In this document: positions 8,863 through 18,020 of the stretch, piece after piece | How positions within the stretch are numbered: position 1 is the stretch's first letter | How the letters are laid out: each line of letters opens with the position of its first letter | IMG/VR virus record: IMGVR_UViG_3300005825_000044 | Span: 1 to 64,000 of that record | Direction: 5' to 3' (one strand) | Length of the DNA: 64,000 bases | Source of the DNA: a virus | Program-made: the position numbers and the translations under genes | The notes under the pieces: model-generated | Seen by the model: the letters and a program-made list of their open reading frames with translations, nothing else | What the model was told of the DNA's origin: nothing | Database searches by the model: none

Positions 8863-10197
8863 CTAGAACGGGAAGTCGTCGCCCTGCTCGAGACCACACT
8901 TCACGCAGCGGCCCTCTTCGACGGCGCCGCTGCACGAGAAGCACTTCCCGTCGGCCGCGCCGTCAGCAGCGGGCCCCTCTGCGGCAGCCTCACCGGCACC
9001 GCCGGAGTCAGCGACGTCCGTGTCCAGCTCGTACTCGGTGCCGCAGCTCGGGCACTTCTGGGCCGCGGCCGGCATCGGCTTGCCGCACTCGTCGCAGTCG
9101 ATCATCTCGACCTCGGGCTCCTTCTTCTTCTTCGGGGGCGGGGGCGGGTCCTTCTTGACCACGCGCCGGCGCCCGCGCGGGGCAGGCTTCTGCTCCTCGT
9201 CAGCGTCGTCGTCCTCGGGCTCCTTCTCCTTCGCGGCTGCCGGCTTGCCACCGCCGCTGTACCGCGCCCGCTTCTTGCCGGCCGCGCCGTCAGGACGCAT
9301 CACGCTCGCGCGCTCCTCGGGGTCCTCGCTGAAGATCCGGTCGAGCGGCAGCTCGACCACAGCAGCGGCCTCCATCAGCGCGCGCACCTTCACGAGGTCG
9401 TCCTTGCCCGGCTTCGTGTACTGCACGACGTCGGGGTACTCCTCCGCGGAGATCGCGGCCTCGATCTCTTCCGTGAGCCGGCACTTGCGCGGGTCGAGCC
9501 GGAAGACCTTGTACATGTTCATCGGCGACTCGGTCTTGTCGAACGCGAATCGCAGCGCGTACGGAGAGACCTGCGGGTCGCCCTCCTCCTCGCCGAGACT
9601 CTCCATCTGGTTGCCGATCTCCTCGGAGATCAGGTCGCCGAGCATCTTGGTGGCCGACAGGATCCGGGGCCCGTCACCGGGCCTGTCGTTGTCGACGACC
9701 ACGAGCAGGTCCTCGATCTTCGTGTCGAGAGATACACCGAAGTCGTTCCGGCCCCGCTTCTCGAGACCGCTCAGGATACCGCGCGGCCACACCACCTTCT
9801 GACGCTTCTTCGCGTCGTGCCACTCGAAGACAGGCTCATCCAGACCGATGTGGTCCGCGACGAGGCGCAGCCACTCCCGCAGCAGCAGGAACGGGTCGAG
9901 GTCCGGAGGCACGTTCAGGTACGTCTTCGTCTCGCGGTCGCGGAAGTACTGGTTGCGGTGAACGATGTCGGGGTCCGGCGAGATGAATCGGGGGTAGCGG
10001 AGGATCTTCTTCTTCCGTCCCTCGTCCTCGACCTCGTCCTCCGCCAGGAACTGGTGCGTGAACCGCGGCACGATCGGCGCCGTGCGGTGCAGCCAGACAT
10101 CGATCCGCTTCCGCTCCTTCCAGTCGGGGAGCCAGTCCGAACCACCACTCGCACCCTCACGACGGCGCTGCAGGAACTCTCGTACGCCCATGCCCAT
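8863..10197 (-). CDS. Candidate single-stranded DNA-binding protein with zinc ribbons
   Basis: 444 residues. The C-terminal tip is GDDFPF, the acidic-aromatic peptide typical of bacterial and phage SSBs that recruits partner proteins. Before it lie two zinc ribbons (CDECG...CPSCG near 370-385; C419, C422, C431, C434) separated by an alanine/glycine linker, and a charged low-complexity segment (about 300-365). The N-terminal 280 residues show aromatic and basic residues suited to nucleic acid binding but no clear OB-fold motif. Position directly before the RecA-like gene fits an SSB/gp32 role. Start ATG 10197 follows a clear GAGGGAG; ATG 10191 is an alternative. Confidence 0.65.
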   Translation of the reverse strand: MGMGVREFLQRRREGASGGSDWLPDWKERKRIDVWLHRTAPIVPRFTHQFLAEDEVEDEGRKKKILRYPRFISPDPDIVHRNQYFRDRETKTYLNVPPDLDPFLLLREWLRLVADHIGLDEPVFEWHDAKKRQKVVWPRGILSGLEKRGRNDFGVSLDTKIEDLLVVVDNDRPGDGPRILSATKMLGDLISEEIGNQMESLGEEEGDPQVSPYALRFAFDKTESPMNMYKVFRLDPRKCRLTEEIEAAISAEEYPDVVQYTKPGKDDLVKVRALMEAAAVVELPLDRIFSEDPEERASVMRPDGAAGKKRARYSGGGKPAAAKEKEPEDDDADEEQKPAPRGRRRVVKKDPPPPPKKKKEPEVEMIDCDECGKPMPAAAQKCPSCGTEYELDTDVADSGGAGEAAAEGPAADGAADGKCFSCSGAVEEGRCVKCGLEQGDDFPF

Positions 10198-10208
10198 GTC
10201 GTTCTCCC

Positions 10209-10745
10209 TCAGGCCCGGTGACGGGCCAGCATGTGTGACAACTGACTGCAGCGATCCCTCCAGGACCGCTCAAGACCCTCGACGGACCGGAGCGCGGCGT
10301 GCATCTCCGCCTTGCGTCGCCGCAGCGAGACGACCTCGTCCGTGTAGTCCGCGAGGATGCGGTCCTCGACCTCCTGGAGGGTCGGTGGCTTGCCGGGGCC
10401 CGTAGGCTTCTTCCCAGCCTTCTCAGCCTCCTGGTCGCGTTGCTCCCGCTTCTCCTTCTCGAGGTCCTTCCGCGCCTGCGTGCGCATCACCTCGAGCCGC
10501 TCGTCGACCTCGCCGCCGACGCGCTCGTCCTCGAGCTTCGCGGCGCGGACGAGGCGGGAAGCCTCCCACGCGTTGCGAGCGCTCTCGTCCAGGGCCCGGA
10601 GCACGGGCCCGTACTCGGTAGCGTCGCTCCCCAGCGTGAGCTGGCCGACGAGCTTCCTGTAGGTCGACTCGACGTCGATTCGGAGCACGTCGTCCACGAC
10701 TGCGCCCCACGGATTACCGTCCTTCTTGACCACTCGCCTCTTCAT
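10209..10745 (-). CDS. Coiled-coil protein of unknown function, 178 aa
   Basis: Not recognised. A basic N-terminus (MKRRVVKKDG) precedes a long helical, highly charged segment (KDLEKEKREQRDQEAEKAGK) that should form a coiled coil, then further helices. It is the first gene of the recombination operon, 11 bp upstream of the candidate SSB, and about 50 bp downstream of a copy of the 20-bp palindrome. Confidence 0.8.
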   Translation of the reverse strand: MKRRVVKKDGNPWGAVVDDVLRIDVESTYRKLVGQLTLGSDATEYGPVLRALDESARNAWEASRLVRAAKLEDERVGGEVDERLEVMRTQARKDLEKEKREQRDQEAEKAGKKPTGPGKPPTLQEVEDRILADYTDEVVSLRRRKAEMHAALRSVEGLERSWRDRCSQLSHMLARHRA

Positions 10746-10791
10746 GAAAGAACCGATACCCAGCCGGGGAAGAACGCGGACACAACCCGCG

Positions 10792-10815
10792 GCGTGTCTC
10801 CTCGAGGAGACACGC
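10792..10815. repeat. Palindrome copy 1 (24-bp perfect inverted repeat)
   Basis: Core GTGTCTCCTCGAGGAGACAC at 10794-10813, extended by GC on both sides. It begins immediately after the DNA polymerase stop codon. On the minus strand no T-run follows, so it is not a textbook intrinsic terminator. Confidence 0.95.
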
Positions 10816-13596
10816 TCAGCGCTCCAGCACGACGGTTCCCGGGAACCGCTTCTCCAGGTCGAGCGCCGCAGTCGTGGATACTCGGGGCCCGTCCATCACG
10901 GCGACCTGCCCGTCGTCAGCCTCTACCCGGATCACGACGGGCACCGCGCCCGGAGCGGAGCCGAGCACGGCGTCCCTGAAGCGCACCATCGCGTCGCGGT
11001 CGTCGAACGCGCCGAACCCCGCGACGACCCGGCGCACGCCGGAGTCGGAGACATCCCCACCGAACAGCGGGAGGTCGTCGACCCTGCCGCGGTCCCTGGT
11101 CCTCTTCTCGTCCAGCTCGCGCGCCTTGCGCTGGGCCGCGGACTCCACCCAGACGAGGTCGGGATACACGACGTCGAGGATCCGCGCGCACGGTGGGTAG
11201 ACGCGGCTCTCCCAGTAGTAGACCCGGTCGATCTTCTCGAGCGCGCCCGGATCCCTCGCAGGCACGACCGCGTCTTCGTCGCGCACGATGCGAGTACCGC
11301 AGCCCCTGCACTTGCCGGCGCCCGACGGTACGGGCTCCCCGCACGCGGGGCAGTCCGGCGCGACCGTGAGGTACTCGACCCGTGTACCGGCCCTGACGTC
11401 CTCGCCGCGCTCCCGGAGTACGTGCGCGACCCTGACGTGCGCCGGCTGCTTCGCCACCTTGCGCGGGGTCTTGCACCTCGGGCACGCCTCGGGACCGTCG
11501 GCGACCGCCACGGAGTCGAACTCCCTCCCGCACTTCGCGGCGCCGCGACTACCGGAGCACTTCCGAGTCGTGTAGCGGAGCGCGTACTCGCCGAGGTCCT
11601 TCACGCTCTGACTCAGCACGACGTCGTCGACCTCCAGGTCACCCTCGAGCACACGTCGCTTCCAGCGCTCGACGAACCCCTGCATGGACTCCGCGAACGG
11701 GAGGTCGGGTTCCAGCAGCGCGGTGATCAACTCGTACTGCATCTCGCGCGCGATCCTGATCACGTCGCCGCGCTTGTACTCCAGCCCCTTGACCTCGGGC
11801 TTCATCTCGCTGCCGGCCGCCTTGCCCTTGTAGACCGCGAATGAGCCGGCGTACCGCTTCGCGGAGACCAGCACGAGCCGCTTGAACGACTTCTCGAACT
11901 CGAGCCTCACGTAGCTCCTGTCGCAGCCGTGCTCCGCGAGCAGCCGCGGCCACTCCTCGTTCAGGTCGTCGACGAGCCTCGCGAACTTCGCGCGGGTCCC
12001 CGTCACGAACACAGAGTCGGTGTCCCCGTAGAACGCCTCGAGCCCGGCCGCCCGGGACCGTGCAGCGACGAGCTTGATCAGGTGCGCCCCGGTCTTCGTC
12101 ACGGACTCCGCGACGGCGCGGTCGAAGTACCGCGTGTAGGGCGAGCCGAGGATCCCGTAGAAGCTGTTCGCGACGATCTTGAACGCCTGGCTCAGCCTCT
12201 TGAAGCGGTCGAACGTCGGCGAGCCGGGCTCCGCCGCGTCTGCCCTCTTCGTGTACTCGCCGCGCGTCGCGACGAGCCGGTCCAGAGCGAGCGGGAACAT
12301 ACCGCGGGGACCGACGCGGAACCGCGGCGCAGTCGCGGACTCGTAGAGCTGGCTGCACACGCCGACTCCTTCGGGGTCCGGCGCGCGCGCGTGAACGATC
12401 GTCTCCGGCGACATGTTCCAGCTCCGGATGATCGACGGGTACAGGCTCGCGAAGTCGCAGACGTGGACGTCGTCGATCGCGCCGAGCCGCGTCGGCTCCA
12501 TGACGTAGGCACCACTGTACTGCTCGAACAGCTCGGGCTTCGGCGGCTTCGTCGGCCAGCGGTGACCGTGCTCCACCCCGAGCCGCAGCAGGAACCCGTC
12601 ACCCTGCCGGCCGGCCTGGAGCGAGCGGGTGTCGGGGAAGCACCTCGTGATCGCGCACACCGCGTAGTGCAGCGCGGTGTACCCGGTCTTCTCCTCGATC
12701 GCTGGCATCAGCCTGGCGTCCTGCAGGTTGTACGCCGCGAGACGGGCGCGACCCTCGGCGCCGCTCTCCCAGACCTCCCACGTCCGACTCGCGTCGAAGT
12801 CGGTCTTGCCGCGGCCGAGAAGCACGTGCGCGACCGCGTTCAGCGCGAAGCTCTGCTTCTCCTCGCCGCTCTCGTGCGCGTGCGCGTTGTACTTCTTGTG
12901 CACCTCCATCTGGTCGAGCCAGTTCCACCGCTCCCACAGCGGAGGCTTGCCGCCGGGAGTGATGCGGAGCTTCGCCGCGCGCTCGGAGAGCACCGGGAAA
13001 TCGAAGCCGTCGCCGTTCCAAGCGAGCGCGACGTCGTACGGCCGCAGCCACTCCAGCAGGGACTCCAGCAGCGCGCGCTCCGCCGCGTCGGTGTCCGCCG
13101 CGAGGACCTCGACACCCTCCCTGCCGCGCTGGTCGACCGCCGCCCACGAGAGTATGCGAGCCTTGCCGGCACGCATCTCGTCGAACGTCTTCCGAGAGTC
13201 GACCTCGAGGTCGAAGTACGCTGCCAGCGGAGCGTCGGAGATCTTCAGCCCCCCGTTGTCGCTGAGCATCCTGCGCAGCGGGTCGACGTCGGCCTCGTAG
13301 ATCCGGGGACCCTGCTCTCCGGCCGCGCGCATCATCGACGCGGACATCTCGCCGAGGTTCCAGACCACGTCCTTGCGAGCCCAGCGGTTTCTGAAGTCGA
13401 TCCGCACGACGCCGTGCTCGTCGACGCTGAGCCCGCGCACCTCCCGGATCCTCTCCATCTCGCGACGGTCGTCGTCGTCGAAGCCGGAGAAGAACGCGGA
13501 CCACTTCGCGGGGAAGCTCCTGATCCGCGCGTCTTCTCCGGACCTCTCGATCAGGTAGACCCGATCGTCGTCATGCCACCCGCCGACGAGAGCCAC
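10816..13596 (-). CDS. Family B DNA polymerase
   Basis: 926 residues. Proofreading exonuclease motifs: YFDLEVD (D129, E131), NGDGFD (194-199) and YNLQD (289-293). Polymerase motifs: DFASLYPSI (381-389), KIVANSFYG (473-481) and YGDTDS (523-528), all intact. After the palm/thumb there are two extra Cys-rich ribbons (CSGSRGAAKC with CPRC, and CPACG with CRGCG), unusual for compact phage polymerases and reminiscent of archaeal/eukaryotic family B C-termini. It is the replicative polymerase candidate. It follows the 338-aa gene with a 4-bp gap and is followed by a palindrome copy. Confidence 0.96.
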   Translation of the reverse strand: MALVGGWHDDDRVYLIERSGEDARIRSFPAKWSAFFSGFDDDDRREMERIREVRGLSVDEHGVVRIDFRNRWARKDVVWNLGEMSASMMRAAGEQGPRIYEADVDPLRRMLSDNGGLKISDAPLAAYFDLEVDSRKTFDEMRAGKARILSWAAVDQRGREGVEVLAADTDAAERALLESLLEWLRPYDVALAWNGDGFDFPVLSERAAKLRITPGGKPPLWERWNWLDQMEVHKKYNAHAHESGEEKQSFALNAVAHVLLGRGKTDFDASRTWEVWESGAEGRARLAAYNLQDARLMPAIEEKTGYTALHYAVCAITRCFPDTRSLQAGRQGDGFLLRLGVEHGHRWPTKPPKPELFEQYSGAYVMEPTRLGAIDDVHVCDFASLYPSIIRSWNMSPETIVHARAPDPEGVGVCSQLYESATAPRFRVGPRGMFPLALDRLVATRGEYTKRADAAEPGSPTFDRFKRLSQAFKIVANSFYGILGSPYTRYFDRAVAESVTKTGAHLIKLVAARSRAAGLEAFYGDTDSVFVTGTRAKFARLVDDLNEEWPRLLAEHGCDRSYVRLEFEKSFKRLVLVSAKRYAGSFAVYKGKAAGSEMKPEVKGLEYKRGDVIRIAREMQYELITALLEPDLPFAESMQGFVERWKRRVLEGDLEVDDVVLSQSVKDLGEYALRYTTRKCSGSRGAAKCGREFDSVAVADGPEACPRCKTPRKVAKQPAHVRVAHVLRERGEDVRAGTRVEYLTVAPDCPACGEPVPSGAGKCRGCGTRIVRDEDAVVPARDPGALEKIDRVYYWESRVYPPCARILDVVYPDLVWVESAAQRKARELDEKRTRDRGRVDDLPLFGGDVSDSGVRRVVAGFGAFDDRDAMVRFRDAVLGSAPGAVPVVIRVEADDGQVAVMDGPRVSTTAALDLEKRFPGTVVLER

Positions 13597-13600
13597 GCTG

Positions 13601-14617
13601 CTACTTCGCCCGGACGAAGGACGCGACGAGACCGCCGAGCGTCTTGTGCTTGCCCTTGCCGTCGATCTTCAGCGCGATGTCGAGCACGACTTCCTTGCTG
13701 ATCGGGATCCTCACGTAGCAGTTGTCGACCACGATGTTGAACGAGCCAGCGTTCTTCAGCTCACGCCCGGTCTTCCCGCCGACGAACTTGTGAGTCTTCG
13801 GCTTGCCGTCGACCTTCGCGAGCAGCGTGATCTCCCCGTCCTTCTTCTTCTCGGGCACCGACGCCGCGGCCTTCGGCTTCTTCCCGAGCTTCGCGTCCCG
13901 CTTCTCCCTGACCTCTGCCGTGACCTCGCGCGCAGTCGCGCCGCCGCGAGCCTTCTTCGTCAGCTCCTCGCGCTCCTCTGCGTCAGACACCGTCGCGAGT
14001 GAGCGCAGCTTCTGGTAGCCGACCTCGTCGTAGTCCTTCCGAGAGAACCGGTCGGCGATGCTCATCAGGGAGTACATCGTGGTCCGCGCGAACGGCACCT
14101 CGTCGGACTCGCAGAACGCCTTGAACGTCTTGTGTCCCTTGCTCTTGTAGAGCTGCTTGTCGTGGATCCTCTTGACGATCACACCCATCTCGTAGCTGTA
14201 GCCGACCACTCCGCGTTTCATCTCGCAGAGCTTCTCGATCAGCGCGTCGAGCACTGCGGCGCCGTCGTTCGCGAGCGGCGCGTCCTGCTCAGGCTCCGGC
14301 TCAGGCTCGTCCTGCACGACCTCCGCGACGTGCTCCTCCCCGTCAGTGGTGATGACGTCGCCCCGCGACCCGCAGAACGGACAGAACTCCGTCGCGTCCG
14401 TGCTCCGCTCCCCGCAGTCCTCGCACTCGAGGTGGTCGTCCTCGGCGACCTCCGCGAGCAGCGTGCCGACGTGGGCCCGCACCGCACCGAGGACCTCGTC
14501 GTGCTTGTCCTTGCCGCGGGGCAGCTTCAGACCGACCGCCTTCGCGAACTCGCGCATCGCGTCGATCTTCGGGAGCGCCTTCGTTGATGTTTCCTTCTTC
14601 GCCTTCGCCACGTTCAT
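13601..14617 (-). CDS. Zinc-ribbon protein of unknown function, 338 aa
   Basis: An N-terminal helical region, then a zinc ribbon CEDCG...CPFCG (about 65-83), a glutamate/proline-rich linker (EPEPEPEQD), then a helical domain (YSYEMGVIVKRIHDKQLY ... YSLMSIADRFS) resembling the DUF3102-type or ParB-neighbour domains of phages and plasmids. The C-terminus is a basic beta-rich domain. Possibly DNA-binding; the exact role is unknown. ATGA overlap with the sigma-like gene, then DNA polymerase follows. Confidence 0.8.
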   Translation of the reverse strand: MNVAKAKKETSTKALPKIDAMREFAKAVGLKLPRGKDKHDEVLGAVRAHVGTLLAEVAEDDHLECEDCGERSTDATEFCPFCGSRGDVITTDGEEHVAEVVQDEPEPEPEQDAPLANDGAAVLDALIEKLCEMKRGVVGYSYEMGVIVKRIHDKQLYKSKGHKTFKAFCESDEVPFARTTMYSLMSIADRFSRKDYDEVGYQKLRSLATVSDAEEREELTKKARGGATAREVTAEVREKRDAKLGKKPKAAASVPEKKKDGEITLLAKVDGKPKTHKFVGGKTGRELKNAGSFNIVVDNCYVRIPISKEVVLDIALKIDGKGKHKTLGGLVASFVRAK

Positions 14618-15213
14618 TCTCCTCTCGCTGCGGCGACGAACGCGTCGACCGCCTGTTTTCTCCTGCGCCGCTCACTGCGAACGGAGCCGTCGACCTTCCC
14701 TGCCGCGTACCGGGTGACCGTCGCGGCGTGACTCGCCGAGATCTTACCGAGCGCACGGTGATAGGCGCGCGACGCGTCGATGCGCTCATCCACGTCGTAC
14801 GACCGCCCGACGTCATCACCACTGATTAGTCGAACGCTCTCCGGTGATTGGTGATGACTGCTGTCAACCCTATTATTCCCGACCACGACGTCGAGCACCG
14901 GGGCACGCTCGACGAAGCGAAGCTCTCCGTGGAAACGCGTGTGCGAGCTGCGCTTCACTTTCAGCAGCTTGTACTGCCACCACCGCCCGACGTAGAAGCT
15001 CAGCTTCCCGCGCGTGGGATCCCACGAGTTGATCGTGTTCCACAGCTCGATCAGCAGCTCCTGCTCGATGTCCTCGATCTCGCCGTGGGCCACCCACGGA
15101 GCCGCGACCCTGCGGATCAGGCCGCGGTGAGCGCGCACCAGACAGTCGAAGCTGAGCGTCCCCGCAGCGACGGACTCGAGGTCGTCGTTCCACCGCTTCC
15201 AGCGGGGGCTCAC
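14614..15213 (-). CDS. RNA polymerase sigma-70-like factor
   Basis: 199 residues. Residues about 25-75 match sigma region 2: LVRAHRGLIRRVA, then DIEQELLIELW and WDPTRGKLSFYVGRWW, the core-binding and -10 recognition helices. The C-terminal third (ALGKISASHAATVTRYAAGK, then a basic RSERRRRK) may be a shortened region 4. A phage sigma would redirect host RNA polymerase to another promoter class, plausibly late genes. GTG 15213 overlaps the helicase stop (GTGA). The alternative reading is a sigma-like helicase accessory protein without promoter function. Confidence 0.72.
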   Translation of the reverse strand: MSPRWKRWNDDLESVAAGTLSFDCLVRAHRGLIRRVAAPWVAHGEIEDIEQELLIELWNTINSWDPTRGKLSFYVGRWWQYKLLKVKRSSHTRFHGELRFVERAPVLDVVVGNNRVDSSHHQSPESVRLISGDDVGRSYDVDERIDASRAYHRALGKISASHAATVTRYAAGKVDGSVRSERRRRKQAVDAFVAAARGE

Positions 15214-18020
15214 GACGCACCCCCGGCGACCGCGTCGCGCGTCGCCAGCATGTCCGTGACAGGTTTCAGGAACGGGCTCGGTCCCAGCTCCACGACCTTC
15301 TCGCCGACGACGGCGCCCTCGACGTACGAGACCCAGAGCGCGTCGCGCGCTCGGGTCACGCCGACGTAGAACAGCCTGCGCTCCTCCTCGAGGTCCTCCG
15401 CTCGAACGTGCGGGAGGATCTTCTCGTTGGCCCCGATCACGTGGACGACGGGCCACTCCAGACCCTTGCTCTTGTGCAGCGTGGACAGCGTCACGGTCGA
15501 GCGCCGACTCCCGCGCCGCTTCGCAGCCTCCGCGCGCTCCAGCACGTCGTCGACGTGGTCGAGGAACCCCGTGACCGTGCCGAACCTGCCGGCGCACCGG
15601 ATCAGCTCGCGCACGTTGCTGACCCGCGCGTTCTCCACCGTCTCCTCGCCCTCGTTGCGGACGAGGTAACGCATGTAGTCGGTCTCCACCGTCAGCTCGG
15701 TGAGCAGGCTTTCCGGAGCGCGCTCGATCCTCTCGGCGAGCGAGTCGACGAGACCTGCCCACGAGACCGCGCTCGAGACCTGCCGCTGCTGCAGGCCCGA
15801 CCTACCACCCGCCGCGAAGGAGCGCGCCAGCGCCGCCCACTCCGGCCCGACTGCACCACCACCGGCACGCTCGAGCCCGTCAAGGAACGCCCTGCCGAGG
15901 TAGCGGAACGGGGTGTTGATGCACCGCCGCACGTCATCGAACCCACCGCGGCCCTCCGCTACCCGGATGTACGCGAGCAGGTCCTTGACCTCCTTGCGGT
16001 TGTAGAAGTTCGTGCCACCGACGACGAAGTACGGCACGTTCTCCGCGAGACATGCCTCCTCCACGGCTCGGCTCTGCGCGTTCGTGCGGTACAGCACCGC
16101 GAAGTCCTGCCACGACCGACCGTCGACCACAGCCTCCTTGATCAGCTTCACGACGGCGCGACCCTCCGCGTCGAAGTCGGCCTCGCGGAAGACCCCGACG
16201 CTGCCGCTCTCCTCCCGGGTCGCGCGCATCTCCGTCCCGAGCGTGGAGCCCGGGGCCATCGTGCGCATCACAGCGTTCGCGGCATCGACGATGGCGCCCG
16301 CCGACCTGTAGTTCGCGTCGAGTGCCACGACCCGGGCACCCGGCCACTCCCGCTCGAAGTGCGTCAGCACGTCCGACGACGCGCCGCGCCACCCGTAGAT
16401 GCTGTTGAGAACCACAACTCCGTTGGCCGCATACGCGTGATCTTTCTCGACATCCAACGAGTAGACCGGGCCGTCATACTGAGCCGTGTCATGGCCCGAA
16501 ACCGGAGCCCATGCGTTCTGAGCGTCAGGCAGCGGCAGCGACATCAGCTCGGGCAAAACGTTGGATGCGTACACCGCGAAGTACGTTCCGCGGACGTACG
16601 CCGCGTCAGGGTCGTCGGTTTGCGTTCTCGGGAACGGCCAAATCGGGTGGCCCGGTAAGAGCCCGTGATCGGACAGGCACCTACGCCCAGCAGCGTCATT
16701 GTTCTCACGCACCAGCCGGTGACCGAAGACCATGCCGATCGCGTCTGCGGTCTGGTGGGCGGCGCCCTCTACCGGCTCAAACGTGGCCGTGGGAATACCG
16801 TAGCCGGCAGCGATCACGCTCTCGTACACGCTGGCGTCGGTCCGCCCCGTATGGACAGCCAAGATCCACACACCGTCGGCCTTTTCGATCTTGGCGCGTT
16901 GGGCCAGATGAAAGCCGCGCGATCCGTCACCGCCGCCGGAAAAAAGCTTGCACCACCCGACTCGGTAACCGAACCCATCGCGGTGCATCAGGTAGGTGAC
17001 GCAATCGTCCACGCCGCGATCAGTCCACCGTGCCATGACCTTGTGGTTGGAGGTCATCGGAACCGAGCGGCCGCCGACAGAGATCGTGTGCAGCGTTCCC
17101 GTGTACGAGCGGCATTGGACGTTGATCACGCGTCCGCTGATCATCTTTTGCGCGTTGCGGTTCCAGCCGCGAACTCTGTCGCCATCGCGCAGGCGTTCGA
17201 TCGGAGTAACAACGCCCGGTTCGCTCTCGATCATGACCCCCGGCGGGTGACACTGCGCGGGGTCGCCAACGACCATGTAGCGACGATGGTCGCGCGCCAG
17301 CGACGACGCGATCTCGGTCTGCACCGGGCTCTCGTCCTGCGCCTCGTCCTGCAGCACGTGGTCCCACTTCGCGGCCCAGCGCTCTCTCACCTCGTCGTTG
17401 CGGAGCAGCACCGCGGCGTCGAGCAGCATGTCGTCGAACGTCAGCAGCCCCTTCGCGTGGCGGCCCTGCTCAGCAGCGGCGTACGCCATCCGCAGCAGCG
17501 TGGGGTCGCGCTGCAGACACGGCCGCTGCCTGTGGAAGTCGGCAGAGAACGGCTCGAGCCGGGGGTCGTCGTGAGCGATTCCGCGAGCCTTCGCGAGCCC
17601 GATGAAGTGCGACACGACCGTGGGGTCGCCGTTCTTCCAGTCCAACCCGCGGTACCCCAGCGCGTCCTTGACGACGATCCTGTACCTGTCGGAGTCGTCG
17701 ACCTCGTAGCCGCGGAGGTCGTGACGCTCCGCGCGCACCAGCTCGAGCGCGAGCGAGTGGAAGGTGCCGACCCGAGCGTCCTCCGCCCCGTACTCGTCGA
17801 GACGATCCAGCATCTCGCGGGCCGCGCGCTGACTGAACGTCACCGCGAGGATCCGTTCGGGGTCGACGCCGCTCTCGATCAGCCGCGCGATCCGCGCGAC
17901 GAGCGTCCGTGTCTTGCCGCAGCCCGCTACAGCGGGGACCGCGATCGGCCCGTCCGTGTGTGCCACCACCGCGAGCTGGTGCTCGTTCAAACCACGCATG
18001 TATCCGCCGTCTCCCGCCAT
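15210..18020 (-). CDS. UvrD/PcrA-type superfamily 1 helicase, intein-containing precursor
   Basis: 936-residue precursor; 653 residues after removal of the 283-residue intein. Helicase motifs: I GCGKT (33-37), Ia VTFSQRAA, II LQDEAQDES, III VGDPAQ/SIYGWRGA split by the intein, IV LDANYRSAG, V STLHKSKGLEW, VI RRLFYVGVTRARDAL. It unwinds DNA 3' to 5' in this family and probably serves replication or repair. ATG 18020 was chosen because GAGGAGGA lies just upstream; the frame is open further upstream but non-coding. The leader keeps part of the promoter-cassette leader (GCGATGCGCC). Confidence 0.94.
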   Translation of the reverse strand: MAGDGGYMRGLNEHQLAVVAHTDGPIAVPAVAGCGKTRTLVARIARLIESGVDPERILAVTFSQRAAREMLDRLDEYGAEDARVGTFHSLALELVRAERHDLRGYEVDDSDRYRIVVKDALGYRGLDWKNGDPTVVSHFIGLAKARGIAHDDPRLEPFSADFHRQRPCLQRDPTLLRMAYAAAEQGRHAKGLLTFDDMLLDAAVLLRNDEVRERWAAKWDHVLQDEAQDESPVQTEIASSLARDHRRYMVVGDPAQCHPPGVMIESEPGVVTPIERLRDGDRVRGWNRNAQKMISGRVINVQCRSYTGTLHTISVGGRSVPMTSNHKVMARWTDRGVDDCVTYLMHRDGFGYRVGWCKLFSGGGDGSRGFHLAQRAKIEKADGVWILAVHTGRTDASVYESVIAAGYGIPTATFEPVEGAAHQTADAIGMVFGHRLVRENNDAAGRRCLSDHGLLPGHPIWPFPRTQTDDPDAAYVRGTYFAVYASNVLPELMSLPLPDAQNAWAPVSGHDTAQYDGPVYSLDVEKDHAYAANGVVVLNSIYGWRGASSDVLTHFEREWPGARVVALDANYRSAGAIVDAANAVMRTMAPGSTLGTEMRATREESGSVGVFREADFDAEGRAVVKLIKEAVVDGRSWQDFAVLYRTNAQSRAVEEACLAENVPYFVVGGTNFYNRKEVKDLLAYIRVAEGRGGFDDVRRCINTPFRYLGRAFLDGLERAGGGAVGPEWAALARSFAAGGRSGLQQRQVSSAVSWAGLVDSLAERIERAPESLLTELTVETDYMRYLVRNEGEETVENARVSNVRELIRCAGRFGTVTGFLDHVDDVLERAEAAKRRGSRRSTVTLSTLHKSKGLEWPVVHVIGANEKILPHVRAEDLEEERRLFYVGVTRARDALWVSYVEGAVVGEKVVELGPSPFLKPVTDMLATRDAVAGGAS
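16404..17252 (-). other. Intein, in helicase motif III
   Basis: 283 residues (257-539 of the precursor). It begins with Cys257 after VGDPAQ and ends HAYAANGVVVLN before Ser540, giving the Cys1, terminal Asn and +1 Ser needed for splicing. Block A is CHPPGVMIES, block B contains TSNHKV, and the C-terminal blocks read VYSLDVEKDHAYAANGVVVLN in part. The central insert (WILAVHTGRTDASVYE, then YGIPTATF) has no visible LAGLIDADG pair. Its base composition is visibly less GC-rich than the flanks, supporting horizontal origin. Confidence 0.93.

Noticed and set aside
7771-10221. Very long plus-strand open frames opposite the RecA-like and SSB genes (and opposite the sheath, 39734-41941)
   Set aside because: They mirror real genes, arise from high-GC codon bias (arginine/leucine/valine-rich, no motifs) and lack ribosome-binding sites.
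16404-17252. Intein region as an intron or frameshifted helicase
   Set aside because: The frame is continuous and both splice junction residues are correct for an intein.
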